A stretch of DNA of 64,000 bases from Nocardioides caeni. Lineage in GTDB: Bacteria > Actinomycetota > Actinomycetes > Propionibacteriales > Nocardioidaceae. Shown piece after piece: positions 48,306-57,821 of this stretch. Made by a program: the position numbers and the translations under genes. The notes under the pieces are model-generated. The model did not search any database. It saw nothing but the letters and a program-made list of their open reading frames with translations, and was not told where the DNA came from. The stretch lies in contig NZ_STGW01000009.1 of NCBI RefSeq assembly GCF_004912195.1, forward strand, positions 669-64,668, written 5' to 3'. Within the stretch, counting starts at the first letter, position 1; the number at the start of each line of letters is the position of its first letter.

Positions 48306-50462
48306 TCAGGCCGGGACGACCTCGACGGGGATCCCGTTGACGACCGCGGTCCCGGTGGGGGCGTCGACCAGGCGCTGGTCGCCGATGAGGTTGGAGTTGA
48401 CCCCCGGACGGGCGCGGGCGACATCGCCGGGGACGTCGTCGTGGCCCCAGCCGTGCGGGAGGCTGACCACGCCCGGGCGGATGGTCTCGGTGACCTCGAC
48501 GGCCACCTCCAGCCGTCCGCTGCGACTGGCCACGACGGCGGCACCGCCGTCGCTGAGGCCGCACCGGAGGGCGTCGTCGGGGTGCACGTGCAGCGTGCAC
48601 GTGTTGCTGCCGCGGTTGAGCGAGCCCACGTTGTGCATCCAGGAGTTGTTGGAGCGCAGGTGGCGACGACCGATGAGGACCAGCTCCGCGCGGTCGGCCG
48701 GCTCGGGCTCGGCACGCAGCCGCTCGAGGTCGTCGGTGATGGCGGCAGGCGCCAGGTCGATCCGGCCGCTCGCGGTCGACAGCACGCCGGGCAGGCGGGG
48801 CTGGAGCGGACCGAGGTCGATGCCGTGCGGCGCGGCCTCCACGGTGGCGAAGTCGAGATCGTAGGGGCCGGCCTTGAGGAGGATGTCGAGCAGGCGCTCC
48901 GGGCCCGTGAGGCCGGTCGCCGGCTCAGCGCCGTTGAGGCTCGCGACGGCAGCGGCGAGCGCGTCGTCGAGGGGCTCGACCGAGGTCGAAGCGGGCATCC
49001 CGCCGACGATCGCGGCGATCCGCAGCATCGCGTGCCACTCCGGCGGGACATCGGTGTCGAAGACCGGCGGGGACCAGCGCGCGATGTTGCGGACGGCGTA
49101 CTGATAGAGCAGGAGGTCGTAGTGGCCGCGCTCCAACGGCGACGGCCCGGGCAGGATCACGTCGGCGTGCCGGGTCGTCTCGTTGAGGTAGGGGTCGATG
49201 CTGATCATCAGGTCGAGGCCGGCGAGCGCGTCCTCCAGTGTGGCGGAGCCGGGCACGCTGACGACCGGGTTGCCGCCGACCGTGATCAGCGCCCGCACCT
49301 GGCCCTCACCGGGGGTGGCGATCTCCTCGGCGAGCACGACGGCCGGCAGCTCGCCCATGACCTCGGGCAGCTGCGACACCCGGCTGTGCCAGCGACCGTG
49401 GCGGAACGGTCGGCGCGGCCCGGGGCGGCTGTTGGGCTGCCCGGCGGCGGCGAGGGGGAACATCGCCCCGCCGGGGCGATCGACGTTGCCGGTGAGGATG
49501 TTGAGCACCTCGATGAGCCAGCTGGCGAGCGTTCCGAACGGCTGCGTCGTGGTGCCCATCCGCCCGTAGACGACCGCCCGGTCGGCGGTCGCGAACTCGC
49601 GGGCCATCCGGCGGATCGTCGCCGCGTCGATGCCCGTGCGGGCGACGACCGACTCCGGCGGGAAGTCCTTGGCGATCCGCTCGACCTCCTCGACGCCGTC
49701 GACGATCCCGTCGAGGTGACCGAGGTCGACCAGGCCGTCCTCGACGAGCGTGGCGACCATCGCCAGCAGCAGCCAGGTGTCGCCGCCGGGCCGGATCGAG
49801 ACGTGCTCGGTCGCGGCCTCGGCAGTCCGGGTGCGGCGGGGGTCGACGACCACCACGCGACCGCGCTCGGCGATCGACCGGATCCGTCCGCGCATGTCGG
49901 GCGCGGTCATCATGCTGCCGTTGGACACCAGCGGGTTGGCGCCGATGATCAGCAGGTGCTCGGTCCGCTCGAGGTCCGGCACCGGGAGCGTCGCGACGTC
50001 GCCGTACAGGTGGCCGGTCACGAACATCTTGGGGATCTGGTCGACGGTGCCGGCGGAATAGACGTTGGTCGTGCCGATCGCCTTGACCAACGGCCGGAGG
50101 TAGAGCGCACCGGCCAGGTTGTGGGCGGTCGGGTTGCCGAAGTAGAGCGCCACGGCGTTGCTCCCCCGCTCCGCGATCAGCGGCGGCAGGCGGCGCGCGA
50201 TCTCGTCGTAGGCCTCCTCCCAGGTGACCTCGACGTGGACGCCGTCGCGCTTGAGCATCGGGCGGCGCAGCCGGTCGGGGTCGGCGTGGAGCTCACCGAT
50301 CGCCGCGCCCTTGGGACAGAGGTAGCCCGCGCTGAACACGTCGTCACGATCACCGCGAACGCGGATCGACCCGCCGTCCGCCGTGCTGACCAGCAGGCCG
50401 CAGGTCGCCTCGCACAGCGGGCAGGTGACGGGGGTGGTCGTGGTCGCGACAGCGGTCGTCAT
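48306..50462 (-). CDS. Molybdopterin-dependent oxidoreductase (formate dehydrogenase/nitrate reductase superfamily)
   Basis: A 718-residue enzyme with an N-terminal 4Fe-4S motif (CPLCEATCGLLV followed by CPKG near residue 49), Mo-bis-MGD domains (GNPTAHNLAGALYLRPLVKA, GANPLVSNGSMMTAPDMRGR, VVDPRRTRTAEAA, ITVGGNPVVSVPG) and the C-terminal cofactor domain (RHLRSNNSWMHNVGSLNRGS, LPHGWGHDDVPGD). At the place where formate dehydrogenases carry Cys or Sec, this protein reads GTTNVYSAGTVDQIPK, so the Mo ligand might be the Asp, as in NarG. No separate electron-transfer subunit gene is adjacent. The substrate is unknown. Confidence 0.92.
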   Translation of the reverse strand: MTTAVATTTTPVTCPLCEATCGLLVSTADGGSIRVRGDRDDVFSAGYLCPKGAAIGELHADPDRLRRPMLKRDGVHVEVTWEEAYDEIARRLPPLIAERGSNAVALYFGNPTAHNLAGALYLRPLVKAIGTTNVYSAGTVDQIPKMFVTGHLYGDVATLPVPDLERTEHLLIIGANPLVSNGSMMTAPDMRGRIRSIAERGRVVVVDPRRTRTAEAATEHVSIRPGGDTWLLLAMVATLVEDGLVDLGHLDGIVDGVEEVERIAKDFPPESVVARTGIDAATIRRMAREFATADRAVVYGRMGTTTQPFGTLASWLIEVLNILTGNVDRPGGAMFPLAAAGQPNSRPGPRRPFRHGRWHSRVSQLPEVMGELPAVVLAEEIATPGEGQVRALITVGGNPVVSVPGSATLEDALAGLDLMISIDPYLNETTRHADVILPGPSPLERGHYDLLLYQYAVRNIARWSPPVFDTDVPPEWHAMLRIAAIVGGMPASTSVEPLDDALAAAVASLNGAEPATGLTGPERLLDILLKAGPYDLDFATVEAAPHGIDLGPLQPRLPGVLSTASGRIDLAPAAITDDLERLRAEPEPADRAELVLIGRRHLRSNNSWMHNVGSLNRGSNTCTLHVHPDDALRCGLSDGGAAVVASRSGRLEVAVEVTETIRPGVVSLPHGWGHDDVPGDVARARPGVNSNLIGDQRLVDAPTGTAVVNGIPVEVVPA

Positions 50463-50524
50463 ACCTGCGAACTATGCCGCACGGACTCACCGGAGTCGCC
50501 CGGAACAGCCGTGGAGGAGGTGGG

Positions 50525-51208
50525 TCAGGTGGCCGTGCGGATCGCGAGTCGCGCCAGCCTGACGATCGCGGCCTTGCGGGGCAGGCGGGGGTAGACCCAG
50601 CCGTTGGCTCCGAACACGTCGCGCGTGAGGGTCAGTGTCACGAGGACGAGCGTCGTGCCCCGGCGCGCCACCATCGTGTAGCCGACGGCCTTGAGGTTGT
50701 CGACCCGCTTGAACGACCAGCCGACGCTCTCGCTCCCCGCCCGCTGCACGGCGACCCGAGTGCGCCAGGTCGTCGAGATGCCGTCGCACTCCTCGCAGAC
50801 CCACTCGGTGACACGAGGGCACCGGCGCGGGTAGGAACCACTGCGGCGCAGATCCTGACGGGCTTCGGCGACGCTCCTGTAGCGCAGCACCTCGACCTCG
50901 GAGCTCATCCAGACCGAGCCTGTGGTTGCGCCGTAGTAGCTCCGCGCGCCGCGGGCCCGGTGGGCGACCATCTGCTGGTCGGAGCGACACGCCGCCGGCC
51001 GCCCCCCGATCGTGCCTTCGGCACCCCAGTTGCGGGCCGACCAGCTGCCGGTCCCGAAGACCGCGTCCTTCACCGAGGCTGCGGTGGGGAACGGCGAGGG
51101 CGCTGCCTGCGCAGGACCGGCCGTCGACCCGAACGCGGCGAGCAGGAGCGACAGGAGCAGGGCGAGAACCACGCCGGACCGAGCCGGGCCGGGACCAGAG
51201 CGCATCAT
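50525..51208 (-). CDS. Secreted protein of unknown function
   Basis: A 227-residue protein with a signal peptide (SGVVLALLLSLLLAAFGSTA, likely cut near AQAAP). The mature part holds four Cys in two pairs (AACRSD, RRCPRVTEWVCEEC), likely disulfides, and a basic C-terminus (RLPRKAAIVRLARLAIRTAT). ATG 51208 follows GGAGAGGAAGC. I do not recognise a family. It lies between the molybdo-enzyme gene and the lamin-tail protein gene, both on the same strand. Confidence 0.75.
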   Translation of the reverse strand: MMRSGPGPARSGVVLALLLSLLLAAFGSTAGPAQAAPSPFPTAASVKDAVFGTGSWSARNWGAEGTIGGRPAACRSDQQMVAHRARGARSYYGATTGSVWMSSEVEVLRYRSVAEARQDLRRSGSYPRRCPRVTEWVCEECDGISTTWRTRVAVQRAGSESVGWSFKRVDNLKAVGYTMVARRGTTLVLVTLTLTRDVFGANGWVYPRLPRKAAIVRLARLAIRTAT

Positions 51209-51343
51209 GCTTCCTCTCCGAGCGGGCCCCTGGTGGGCCCTCGGGTCGAGTATCACACCGAGCGATGGGCGTGGGGGCGGATCCCGCCCACCTGCGCGCC
51301 GCGCGAGGACCGTGACGAACCGGCACTCGCGCGGCGGCGTCGG

Positions 51344-54184
51344 TCAGCGACGCACGCGCACGCGTGTCGACGTACGGATCACCGTGGCGTAGCCCGCCTT
51401 CCTGTAGGTCACACGCACGGCGATGCGCTGACCCAGCATCGCGCCGGTCAGGCGCAGGGCCCGGGTGGTCCGGCCGCGCAGTGCCTTGCCGTTGGCATAC
51501 CACTGGTAGGAGACCGCGGCGGCCGGAGCGGCCGCTGCAGCGCGGGCGGTCAGCGTGCGGCCCGCCTTCGGCGTCCCCACGATCCGGGGGTTGCCCGCCC
51601 GGATCAGGCCTCGGGTGACGGCCGCGGTCGAGGTGGAGGTCGCCGTCCCGTCGAGACGTCCCTCCGCCGCAACGACCACCCGCACCGAGAGACGCTTGCC
51701 GACGAGGCTCGGTCCGATCTTGAGCGTCGGCAGCGTGGCGCCCGTGATCGGCGTGCCGTTGGCGAGCCACTGGAAGGTCGCCGTCGCGGGCGTGGCCGAC
51801 CAGGAGCCGATCGATGCCTTCAGCGCGAACCCGACCTTCGCCGTCCCGGTGATCCGCGGGAGCGCCGTGCTGGCCACCGCCTCCGGACACGGCAGGTTGC
51901 CCGCCCGCAGCGAGAAGCCGTCGGTGTCGCCGTCGTCGGTCCACACGACCTGCTGGACCCCGTCGGCACAGGTCGACGCCGGTGCGATCGCCATGCCCTC
52001 GTTGTTGAGGTTCGGCATCCCCGCCGGTCGCGCGTACGACGCCTCCACGACGAAGTCGCCGTCGACGACGTCGAGCACGTTGTGCACGCCGCCGCAGCTG
52101 TCGTCGCACAGCGCCCAGAGGCGGTCCCGGTCGGCGTCGTAGGTGACGTCCATCGAGAACGGGAAGCCGGAGTCCTCGACCTTCACCTCCACCGGGGCGG
52201 CACCGGCCGCCAGCGAGAAGAAGTGCAGGTTGCCCGTCCCCTCGACCGCGGTGACGAACAGGCCGGGCGTCGGGTGGGTGGCCGCGCTGTAGGGCGCGCC
52301 GCCGACCTCCCAGCCCGCGTCGACGAGGAAGGAGTCGGGCACGTAGGTGATGCCCTCGAGGCCGAGGTTGGCGCCGGTGGTGACGAAGTCGTTGACGTCC
52401 CACTCGTCGACCGCGGTCAGCGAGGTCGTCGCCGCCGTGACGCCGGAGACGTCGTAGCGCTCGATCTTGTTGGAGGAGACGCCGCTGTTGTCGTTGTCGC
52501 GCTCGGAGGTGACATGGACCGAGCCGTCGGTGCCGACGGTCACGCCCTCGGAGTCGACCTTGCCGGCGCCGGACGCGAACAGCAGCTTCTTGCCGCCCTC
52601 CCAGCCGTCGACGGCGACATAGGTGCCAGCGACCGCGTGCATCTTGTGCAGCGTGTTCTTGTTCTGCACCACCCACAGGATGCTGGGGTCGGACGGGTCG
52701 AAGGCGGCACCCGAGACGTCGCCCTCGCCGTTGCCGTCCTGGTCACCGAAGCCGTTGACCTCGTCGACGGTCGCCACGGTGCTCGCTCCCGGCCACGGCT
52801 GGGTGTCGAGCGAGGGGCAGGTGTTGGCCGCGCCGAAGGTGGCGGCCGGCGTCTCGACGTAGGACACGGTGCCGAACAGCTCGCAGCGGCTGTAGGACGC
52901 GATGCCGTCCTCGAACCAGGTGAACGCCACGACGCTCGCCAGGTCGCTGGCGCGACGGATGGTCAGGGAGTCGGCGCTGTCGAGGCCGGTGATGCCGGTC
53001 GCGACGTGCAGGGCACCGGGCGCGATCGTCGTCGCAGCCGGGACGGTGTGGACCACCGCGGCGGTCGAGTCGAGCAGCGTCCAGCCGGAGATGTCGACCG
53101 ACTCGGCGCCGGTGTTGAGGAGCTCGACCTGGCCGGAGGTGTTCGACACCTCGTTGAGCACGACCGGGGTGTCGAGGACCGGCACCTCGCCGCCGGGGAA
53201 GGTGTTGACCGCACCCGGGGTCTGGTCGGCGCCGTTGCGCCAGAGCCCGGTGCCCGGGTGGACCCGCGACCAGGTGTTGGCGTGCTCGTCGGGCAGCGTG
53301 CCCTTGAAGGTCGTGGAGACCAGGGTGCCGTCGGGCTTGTGGAGGAAGACCCAGTCGGTCTTGTTGAGACCGAAGCCGGACTTGGTGCCGTTGCTGACCG
53401 GCAGGTAGGTGAACCCGGACGGGATCTCGGTGTCCATCAGCTCGGTCTCGACGGCGAGGTAGCCACCGGCCGGCACCGTGGCCGTCGGGCCGCCGAGGGT
53501 GACCCGGTCGGCAGCGGTCGGCGTGCCCGGGCCATCGGTGACGTACCAGCCGGTGAGGTCAGCCGGGCCGGTCGATCCGTTGTGGATCTCGACGTAGTCG
53601 TGCAGGCCCTCGGCGCTCGTGCCGGCACCGTCGGTGAAGACCTCGTTGAGCGTGACCTGAGCCTCGGCGGTCGTGGCCAGCGCGTTGGGTCCACCCGGGG
53701 TGGGCGCGGTCGTGACGGCGAACGTGCCGGTGCCGTCCGGGACGCGCGCGAAGCTGGGCGTGACGTGCGTGGCCCACGCGTAGGTGTCGATCACCGTCGC
53801 ACCGTCGGGCGACAGCAGGGTCGCCTCGTCGGCGCCACCGAGACCGAACGGCTTCGGCGCCGCACCGGGGCCGCCGTCGACGTAGTGGACGGCGTAGCCG
53901 CCCGGCGGGAGCTTGCCGTCGAGGACGATGTCGTCCTCGGCCAGCGTCTTGTTGTCCTTGAGGTGGTAGCCGGTGAGGTCGACGGTCGTCGAGCCCTGGT
54001 TGTGGAGCTCGATGAAGTCACCACCGGCGAAGCCGTTGGAGCTGACCTCGTTGATGACCACGTTGCCGAGGGCACTGGCGGGGTCGGCGGCTGCTGCGGG
54101 CGATGCCGCGGCCAGCACGATGCCGGCGGGCGTCATCCCGACCAGGCCGACGAGCAGGCCGGAGAGGCTGCGATGAGGGCGCAC
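51344..54184 (-). CDS. Secreted lamin-tail-domain protein with beta-propeller and Ig-like repeats
   Basis: A 946-residue exported protein with an N-terminal signal peptide. Three lamin-tail domains follow, each starting with an NEV motif: VVINEVSSNG (near residue 42), QVTLNEVFTDG (near 178) and PVVLNEVSNTSG (near 342). A central region of about 300 residues (GDVSGAAFDPSDPSILWVV, WDVNDFVTTGANLGLEGITY) resembles the SdiA-regulated or phytase-like propeller type. At the C-terminus are two Ig-like repeats (FQWLANGTPITGATLPTLKI and YQWYANGKALRGRTTRALRL). It probably acts at the cell surface. GTG 54184 has AAGGA upstream. No catalytic site was recognised. Confidence 0.87.
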   Translation of the reverse strand: MRPHRSLSGLLVGLVGMTPAGIVLAAASPAAAADPASALGNVVINEVSSNGFAGGDFIELHNQGSTTVDLTGYHLKDNKTLAEDDIVLDGKLPPGGYAVHYVDGGPGAAPKPFGLGGADEATLLSPDGATVIDTYAWATHVTPSFARVPDGTGTFAVTTAPTPGGPNALATTAEAQVTLNEVFTDGAGTSAEGLHDYVEIHNGSTGPADLTGWYVTDGPGTPTAADRVTLGGPTATVPAGGYLAVETELMDTEIPSGFTYLPVSNGTKSGFGLNKTDWVFLHKPDGTLVSTTFKGTLPDEHANTWSRVHPGTGLWRNGADQTPGAVNTFPGGEVPVLDTPVVLNEVSNTSGQVELLNTGAESVDISGWTLLDSTAAVVHTVPAATTIAPGALHVATGITGLDSADSLTIRRASDLASVVAFTWFEDGIASYSRCELFGTVSYVETPAATFGAANTCPSLDTQPWPGASTVATVDEVNGFGDQDGNGEGDVSGAAFDPSDPSILWVVQNKNTLHKMHAVAGTYVAVDGWEGGKKLLFASGAGKVDSEGVTVGTDGSVHVTSERDNDNSGVSSNKIERYDVSGVTAATTSLTAVDEWDVNDFVTTGANLGLEGITYVPDSFLVDAGWEVGGAPYSAATHPTPGLFVTAVEGTGNLHFFSLAAGAAPVEVKVEDSGFPFSMDVTYDADRDRLWALCDDSCGGVHNVLDVVDGDFVVEASYARPAGMPNLNNEGMAIAPASTCADGVQQVVWTDDGDTDGFSLRAGNLPCPEAVASTALPRITGTAKVGFALKASIGSWSATPATATFQWLANGTPITGATLPTLKIGPSLVGKRLSVRVVVAAEGRLDGTATSTSTAAVTRGLIRAGNPRIVGTPKAGRTLTARAAAAAPAAAVSYQWYANGKALRGRTTRALRLTGAMLGQRIAVRVTYRKAGYATVIRTSTRVRVRR

Positions 54185-54316
54185 GAAAGGAGTCCTTGCG
54201 GGGGATCGAGCCGGGCCCGAGCCGCCGGCGTGTGTCGAGAACGGTCCTCACCATGGGTGGCCCATCGAAACGGACGGTGAATCGCGCGCCAACGCGGCGG
54301 CACGCTCTGGCGTCCG

Positions 54317-56959
54317 TCAGCCGGCGGCCGAGCCGGTACGACGCCCCGGCCGGTCCCGCGGCCACGATCGTTGCCGCTTGGACTCGTACATCCGCAGGTC
54401 CACGAGGCGCAGCAGCTCGTCGGGGTCCCGACCCTCCGCGCCGATCAGCACCGAGCCGATGCTGACGCCGACGGGGACGTGCAGGGCGAACGGGTGCGCG
54501 TCCAGCGCCTGCTGGACCTGGGTCTGCAGTCGTCCCGCGAGCTCGGTGTGGGTGGTCGCCCCGTCGAGCCGGGCGACCAGCACGAACTCGTCCCCGCCGA
54601 GGCGCGCCACCGTGTCCGAGGGCTGCACGGCATCGACCAGCACGTCTGCCACGGCGCACAGCACGCTGTCACCTGCGGCGTGGCCGTAACCGTCGTTGAC
54701 GGACTTGAAGCCGTCCAGGTCCAGCATCACCAGTGCGTGCGGCGAGCGGCCCGGCGCCGCCGCCGCGGACAGTGCCTCCTGCAACGCGATCCGGTTGGCC
54801 GCCCCGGTCAGGGCGTCCATGCGACCCAGCGCCCGCAGCCGGTCCTGCTCCTGCCGGTGCGGTGTCACGTCGACGAGTGAGTGCAACCGCATCCGCTCGC
54901 CGTCAGGCCCTCGCAGCTCGCGGACCCGGACCTCGACCCTGCGCAGGTCACCGGAGCGGGTCACGATCGTCGCGGTGAAGACGTTCGATGCCCCTGACGG
55001 TCGGTCCCGCGTCGTCAGCCAGCTGCTGATCGTCTGGCCGCGCAACGACTCCGCCGGCACGCCGAGCAGCTCCGCCGCCGCCTCGTTGGCGTCGTGGATG
55101 CGGTCCTCGTCGTCGCTCACGAGTACGCCGGTCGGAGTCGCCTCGAGGATCGAGGCGAGCCACTCGTTGGAGCGACGCAGGTCGGCCTTGAGCCGTCGGC
55201 GACGCGCGTCGTTGACCAGCGCCACGAGGACCAGGAACATCCCGGTGACCACGACCAGCACCATCAGCACGTCCGCACGGGCGTGGGTGTGTCCCAGTGC
55301 GGTCTCCCGGTCCTGCTCGGTCAGCAGCCAGCCGCCCACGGTCTCCACCTCGGCTGCGGCCCACAGTGGGGCGTGGTCGCCCTCACCGTGCACCCTCCGC
55401 CTCTCGAGGAGCCGGGAGTCCGCGGTGGCCGCGCCCACCAGGCCGACCGTGCTCGCGAGCGTGGTGCCGTGCCGGTCGACCACGGTCACGTCGACGCCGT
55501 GCTCCTCGAAGACCGACTGGATCTCGGCTTGGAGGGCCGACAGCGCGAGGGTCGCCATCACGAAGCCCTGCAGACGACCGCGTCCGTCCCGCACCGGGGC
55601 GACCACGGCGATCGCCCACGTCCCCTCCGCCGTCATCAGCCGGTAAGCCTGCGACACGTAGGCCTCCTCTGCCCGCCTGGCGGCGGCGAACCACTCGCGG
55701 AAGGCGAAGTTGCGGCCGACCACGTCAGGGCTCCGCTGCGCCGGCGACAGCGCGAGCATGGTGCCGCGGGCGTCGTACAGCGAGGTGTTGTGGGTGCCGG
55801 TCGCCGTCGCGGAGAGGGCGTCCAGGGCCAGGTCCATGCGGGCCGGGTCGCGGCTGACCAGGGCGGTGCGGACGACATCGCTGCCGCTGAACGTGGTGAC
55901 CACGTCGCGCAGACCGCCGAGCCTCATGTCCACGCCCTGAGCAGACAGCACGTTGATCGCCTCCAGACGCGACTGGGCCGCGTCGACCAGGGAGTCCTGG
56001 GACTCCGCGCGCTGGGCGCTCGCGAGCGCCGCCGTGAGGCCGAGCACCGCGATCACCAGCGCCGCGAGCACCCGGGCGGCGAAGCGGTCGAAGCGGCGGG
56101 GACGCCGGGGCGCCTGCTCACCGAGGACCGGCAGGACGGTCGGATCCGCGGGGTGCGCCAGTGGCGCGGGCACCTCGGCCGACGTCAGCAGCGCGCCGAG
56201 CGCCTCGGCGTCGACGGGCCGGCTCATCAGGAAGCCCTGGCCGAAGGGGCATCCGAGCCGACGCAGGGCGCGGACGTGGCGGGGCCGCTCGACGCCCTCG
56301 GCCACGACGTGGACGCCCAGGGACAGGCAGAAGCGGACGAGGGACTCCGCCATCCGCTCGCGCGGGCCGCCGGAACCGAGGAACTGGATGAACGACCGGT
56401 CGATCTTGACGCCGTCGACGTGGAAACGCCGCAGGTAGTCGAAGCTCGCGTTGCCCGTCCCGAAGTCGTCGAGGGTGACATTGCAGCCGAGCGCACCCAG
56501 CTCGGCGAGCACCTGCTCGTGCCCCTGCCCGCTGCGCGAGAGGAGTGTCTCGGTCAGCTCGACGATCACCGCGTCGAGCGGCAGCCCGGCCGTCTGGGCC
56601 ACCTCACGGAAGCGTCGCGGGAGCAGCGGGTCGTCGAGATCGGCGGGCGAGAGGTTCACCGCCAGGCACAGGCCGGCACCGCCGGGGAGCTCGCGCCAGC
56701 GCGCCACCTGCTCGGCGGCTGCGGACAGCACCATCTCGTCGAGGTGGACGACCCTGCCGGTCTCCTCGAGTACGTCGAGGAAGCGGCCGGGCTCGACCAG
56801 CTCACCGGTCTCGGGGTGGCGCAGCCGGGCCAGTGCCTCGACGGCGACCATCGCGCCCGTCCGCAGGTCGTAGCAGGGCTGGTAGTGCACGACCACGTCG
56901 CCCTGGGCGAGGGCACGCTCGACCAGCTCGGCGGTCATCGCCTGCGCCGTCGTGGCCAT
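54317..56959 (-). CDS. c-di-GMP protein with order EAL, dCache sensor, PAS, GGDEF
   Basis: An 880-residue signalling protein. The EAL phosphodiesterase domain comes first (VVHYQPCYDLRTGAMVAVEALARLRHP; later DDFGTGNASFDYL, KIDRSFI, VAEGVE all intact). A helix (about 285-305), an external Cache-type sensor region and a second helix follow. Then come a PAS domain (NEWLASILEATPTGVLVSDD) and a GGDEF cyclase domain with an intact RLGGDEFVL motif. The I-site position before GGDEF reads QPSD, so product inhibition is probably absent. ATG 56959 follows GGAGCGAGGACGGG. The usual order is GGDEF then EAL, so this layout is uncommon. Confidence 0.93.
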   Translation of the reverse strand: MATTAQAMTAELVERALAQGDVVVHYQPCYDLRTGAMVAVEALARLRHPETGELVEPGRFLDVLEETGRVVHLDEMVLSAAAEQVARWRELPGGAGLCLAVNLSPADLDDPLLPRRFREVAQTAGLPLDAVIVELTETLLSRSGQGHEQVLAELGALGCNVTLDDFGTGNASFDYLRRFHVDGVKIDRSFIQFLGSGGPRERMAESLVRFCLSLGVHVVAEGVERPRHVRALRRLGCPFGQGFLMSRPVDAEALGALLTSAEVPAPLAHPADPTVLPVLGEQAPRRPRRFDRFAARVLAALVIAVLGLTAALASAQRAESQDSLVDAAQSRLEAINVLSAQGVDMRLGGLRDVVTTFSGSDVVRTALVSRDPARMDLALDALSATATGTHNTSLYDARGTMLALSPAQRSPDVVGRNFAFREWFAAARRAEEAYVSQAYRLMTAEGTWAIAVVAPVRDGRGRLQGFVMATLALSALQAEIQSVFEEHGVDVTVVDRHGTTLASTVGLVGAATADSRLLERRRVHGEGDHAPLWAAAEVETVGGWLLTEQDRETALGHTHARADVLMVLVVVTGMFLVLVALVNDARRRRLKADLRRSNEWLASILEATPTGVLVSDDEDRIHDANEAAAELLGVPAESLRGQTISSWLTTRDRPSGASNVFTATIVTRSGDLRRVEVRVRELRGPDGERMRLHSLVDVTPHRQEQDRLRALGRMDALTGAANRIALQEALSAAAAPGRSPHALVMLDLDGFKSVNDGYGHAAGDSVLCAVADVLVDAVQPSDTVARLGGDEFVLVARLDGATTHTELAGRLQTQVQQALDAHPFALHVPVGVSIGSVLIGAEGRDPDELLRLVDLRMYESKRQRSWPRDRPGRRTGSAAG

Positions 56960-57185
56960 CCCGTCCTCGCTCCCGGGGCGCGCCGTCGTCCTCCCGACGC
57001 CCCGGGCAGGCTTCCCCAGCTGATGATCGTAGGCAGGGCCGGCGCCCCGCGCCGGGCTTCGGACCGCACCGGGGACCAAGGTCCCGGGCGGTGCGGCCGA
57101 CCGGCCACCGCCCCGACGTCGACCCTCTGATCATGCTCTTCCACTCCCCTCCGGTCGGTGCCATGCTCGAGCGGAGAGGTGGGCC

Positions 57186-57803
57186 ATGGACTATCGAGAC
57201 TCGCACCGCCGGCTGCAGGACCGCTTCGACACCCGGCGGCTCGCCGACCGGCTCGGCGGCGTCGCCGGCGACGACCTCACCGCATTCAGCGACTGGATCG
57301 CTGCCCGGGACATGTTCTTCCTCGCCACGGCCGACGCGGCCGGGCAGCCCCAGTCGTCGTACAAGGGAGGCGACCCGGGCTTCGTGCGCGTGGTCGACGC
57401 CACGACGCTCGCCTTCCCGGTCTATGACGGCAACGGGATGTTCCTCAGCGTCGGCAACATCACCGAGAACCCGCTCGTCGGTCTGCTGTTCATCGACTTC
57501 TCCGACGGCTCACGACTACGACTGACGGGCGAAGCTTCGATCGACCCCGATGACCCGCTGCTGGAGACCTTCCCCGGCAGTCAGCTCGTCGTCCGCGTGC
57601 GGGCCACCGCGGTGTTCCCCAACTGCCGTCGCTACGTCCATACCCACGACACGACGCAGCGCTCCGCCTTCGTGCCGGTCGCCGACGAGGAACCGCCCGT
57701 CCCGGACTGGAAGCGCGATGAGTGGTTCGACGGCACCCTCGCCGCGGACGACCCGGCGCACGACCCCTCCCGGCCGAGCGCACCGGCGATGCCGAGCTTC
57801 TGA
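57186..57803 (+). CDS. Pyridoxamine 5'-phosphate oxidase family protein
   Basis: A 205-residue protein with the flavin-binding split barrel of the PPOX family: ARDMFFLATADAAGQPQSSYKGGDPGFVRVV (about 40-72), FPVYDGNGMFLSVGNITENP and VGLLFIDFSDGSRLRLTGEA. It may bind FMN or F420; the sequence does not settle which. The C-terminal part (KRDEWFDGTLAADDPAHDP) is not standard for PNPOx proper, so true pyridoxine oxidation is unlikely. ATG 57186 follows GGAGAGGTGGGCC. The gene is convergent with the AAA gene and a short hairpin (57798-57827) spans both stop codons. Confidence 0.88.
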   Translation: MDYRDSHRRLQDRFDTRRLADRLGGVAGDDLTAFSDWIAARDMFFLATADAAGQPQSSYKGGDPGFVRVVDATTLAFPVYDGNGMFLSVGNITENPLVGLLFIDFSDGSRLRLTGEASIDPDDPLLETFPGSQLVVRVRATAVFPNCRRYVHTHDTTQRSAFVPVADEEPPVPDWKRDEWFDGTLAADDPAHDPSRPSAPAMPSF

Positions 57804-57821
57804 TCGGCCGGCGGCTGCGGA

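Noticed and set aside
50474..54280. Plus-strand frame of about 1270 residues opposite the lamin-tail gene
   Set aside because: The minus-strand protein has signal peptide, three NEV domains and Ig repeats; the plus-strand frame has only biased composition.
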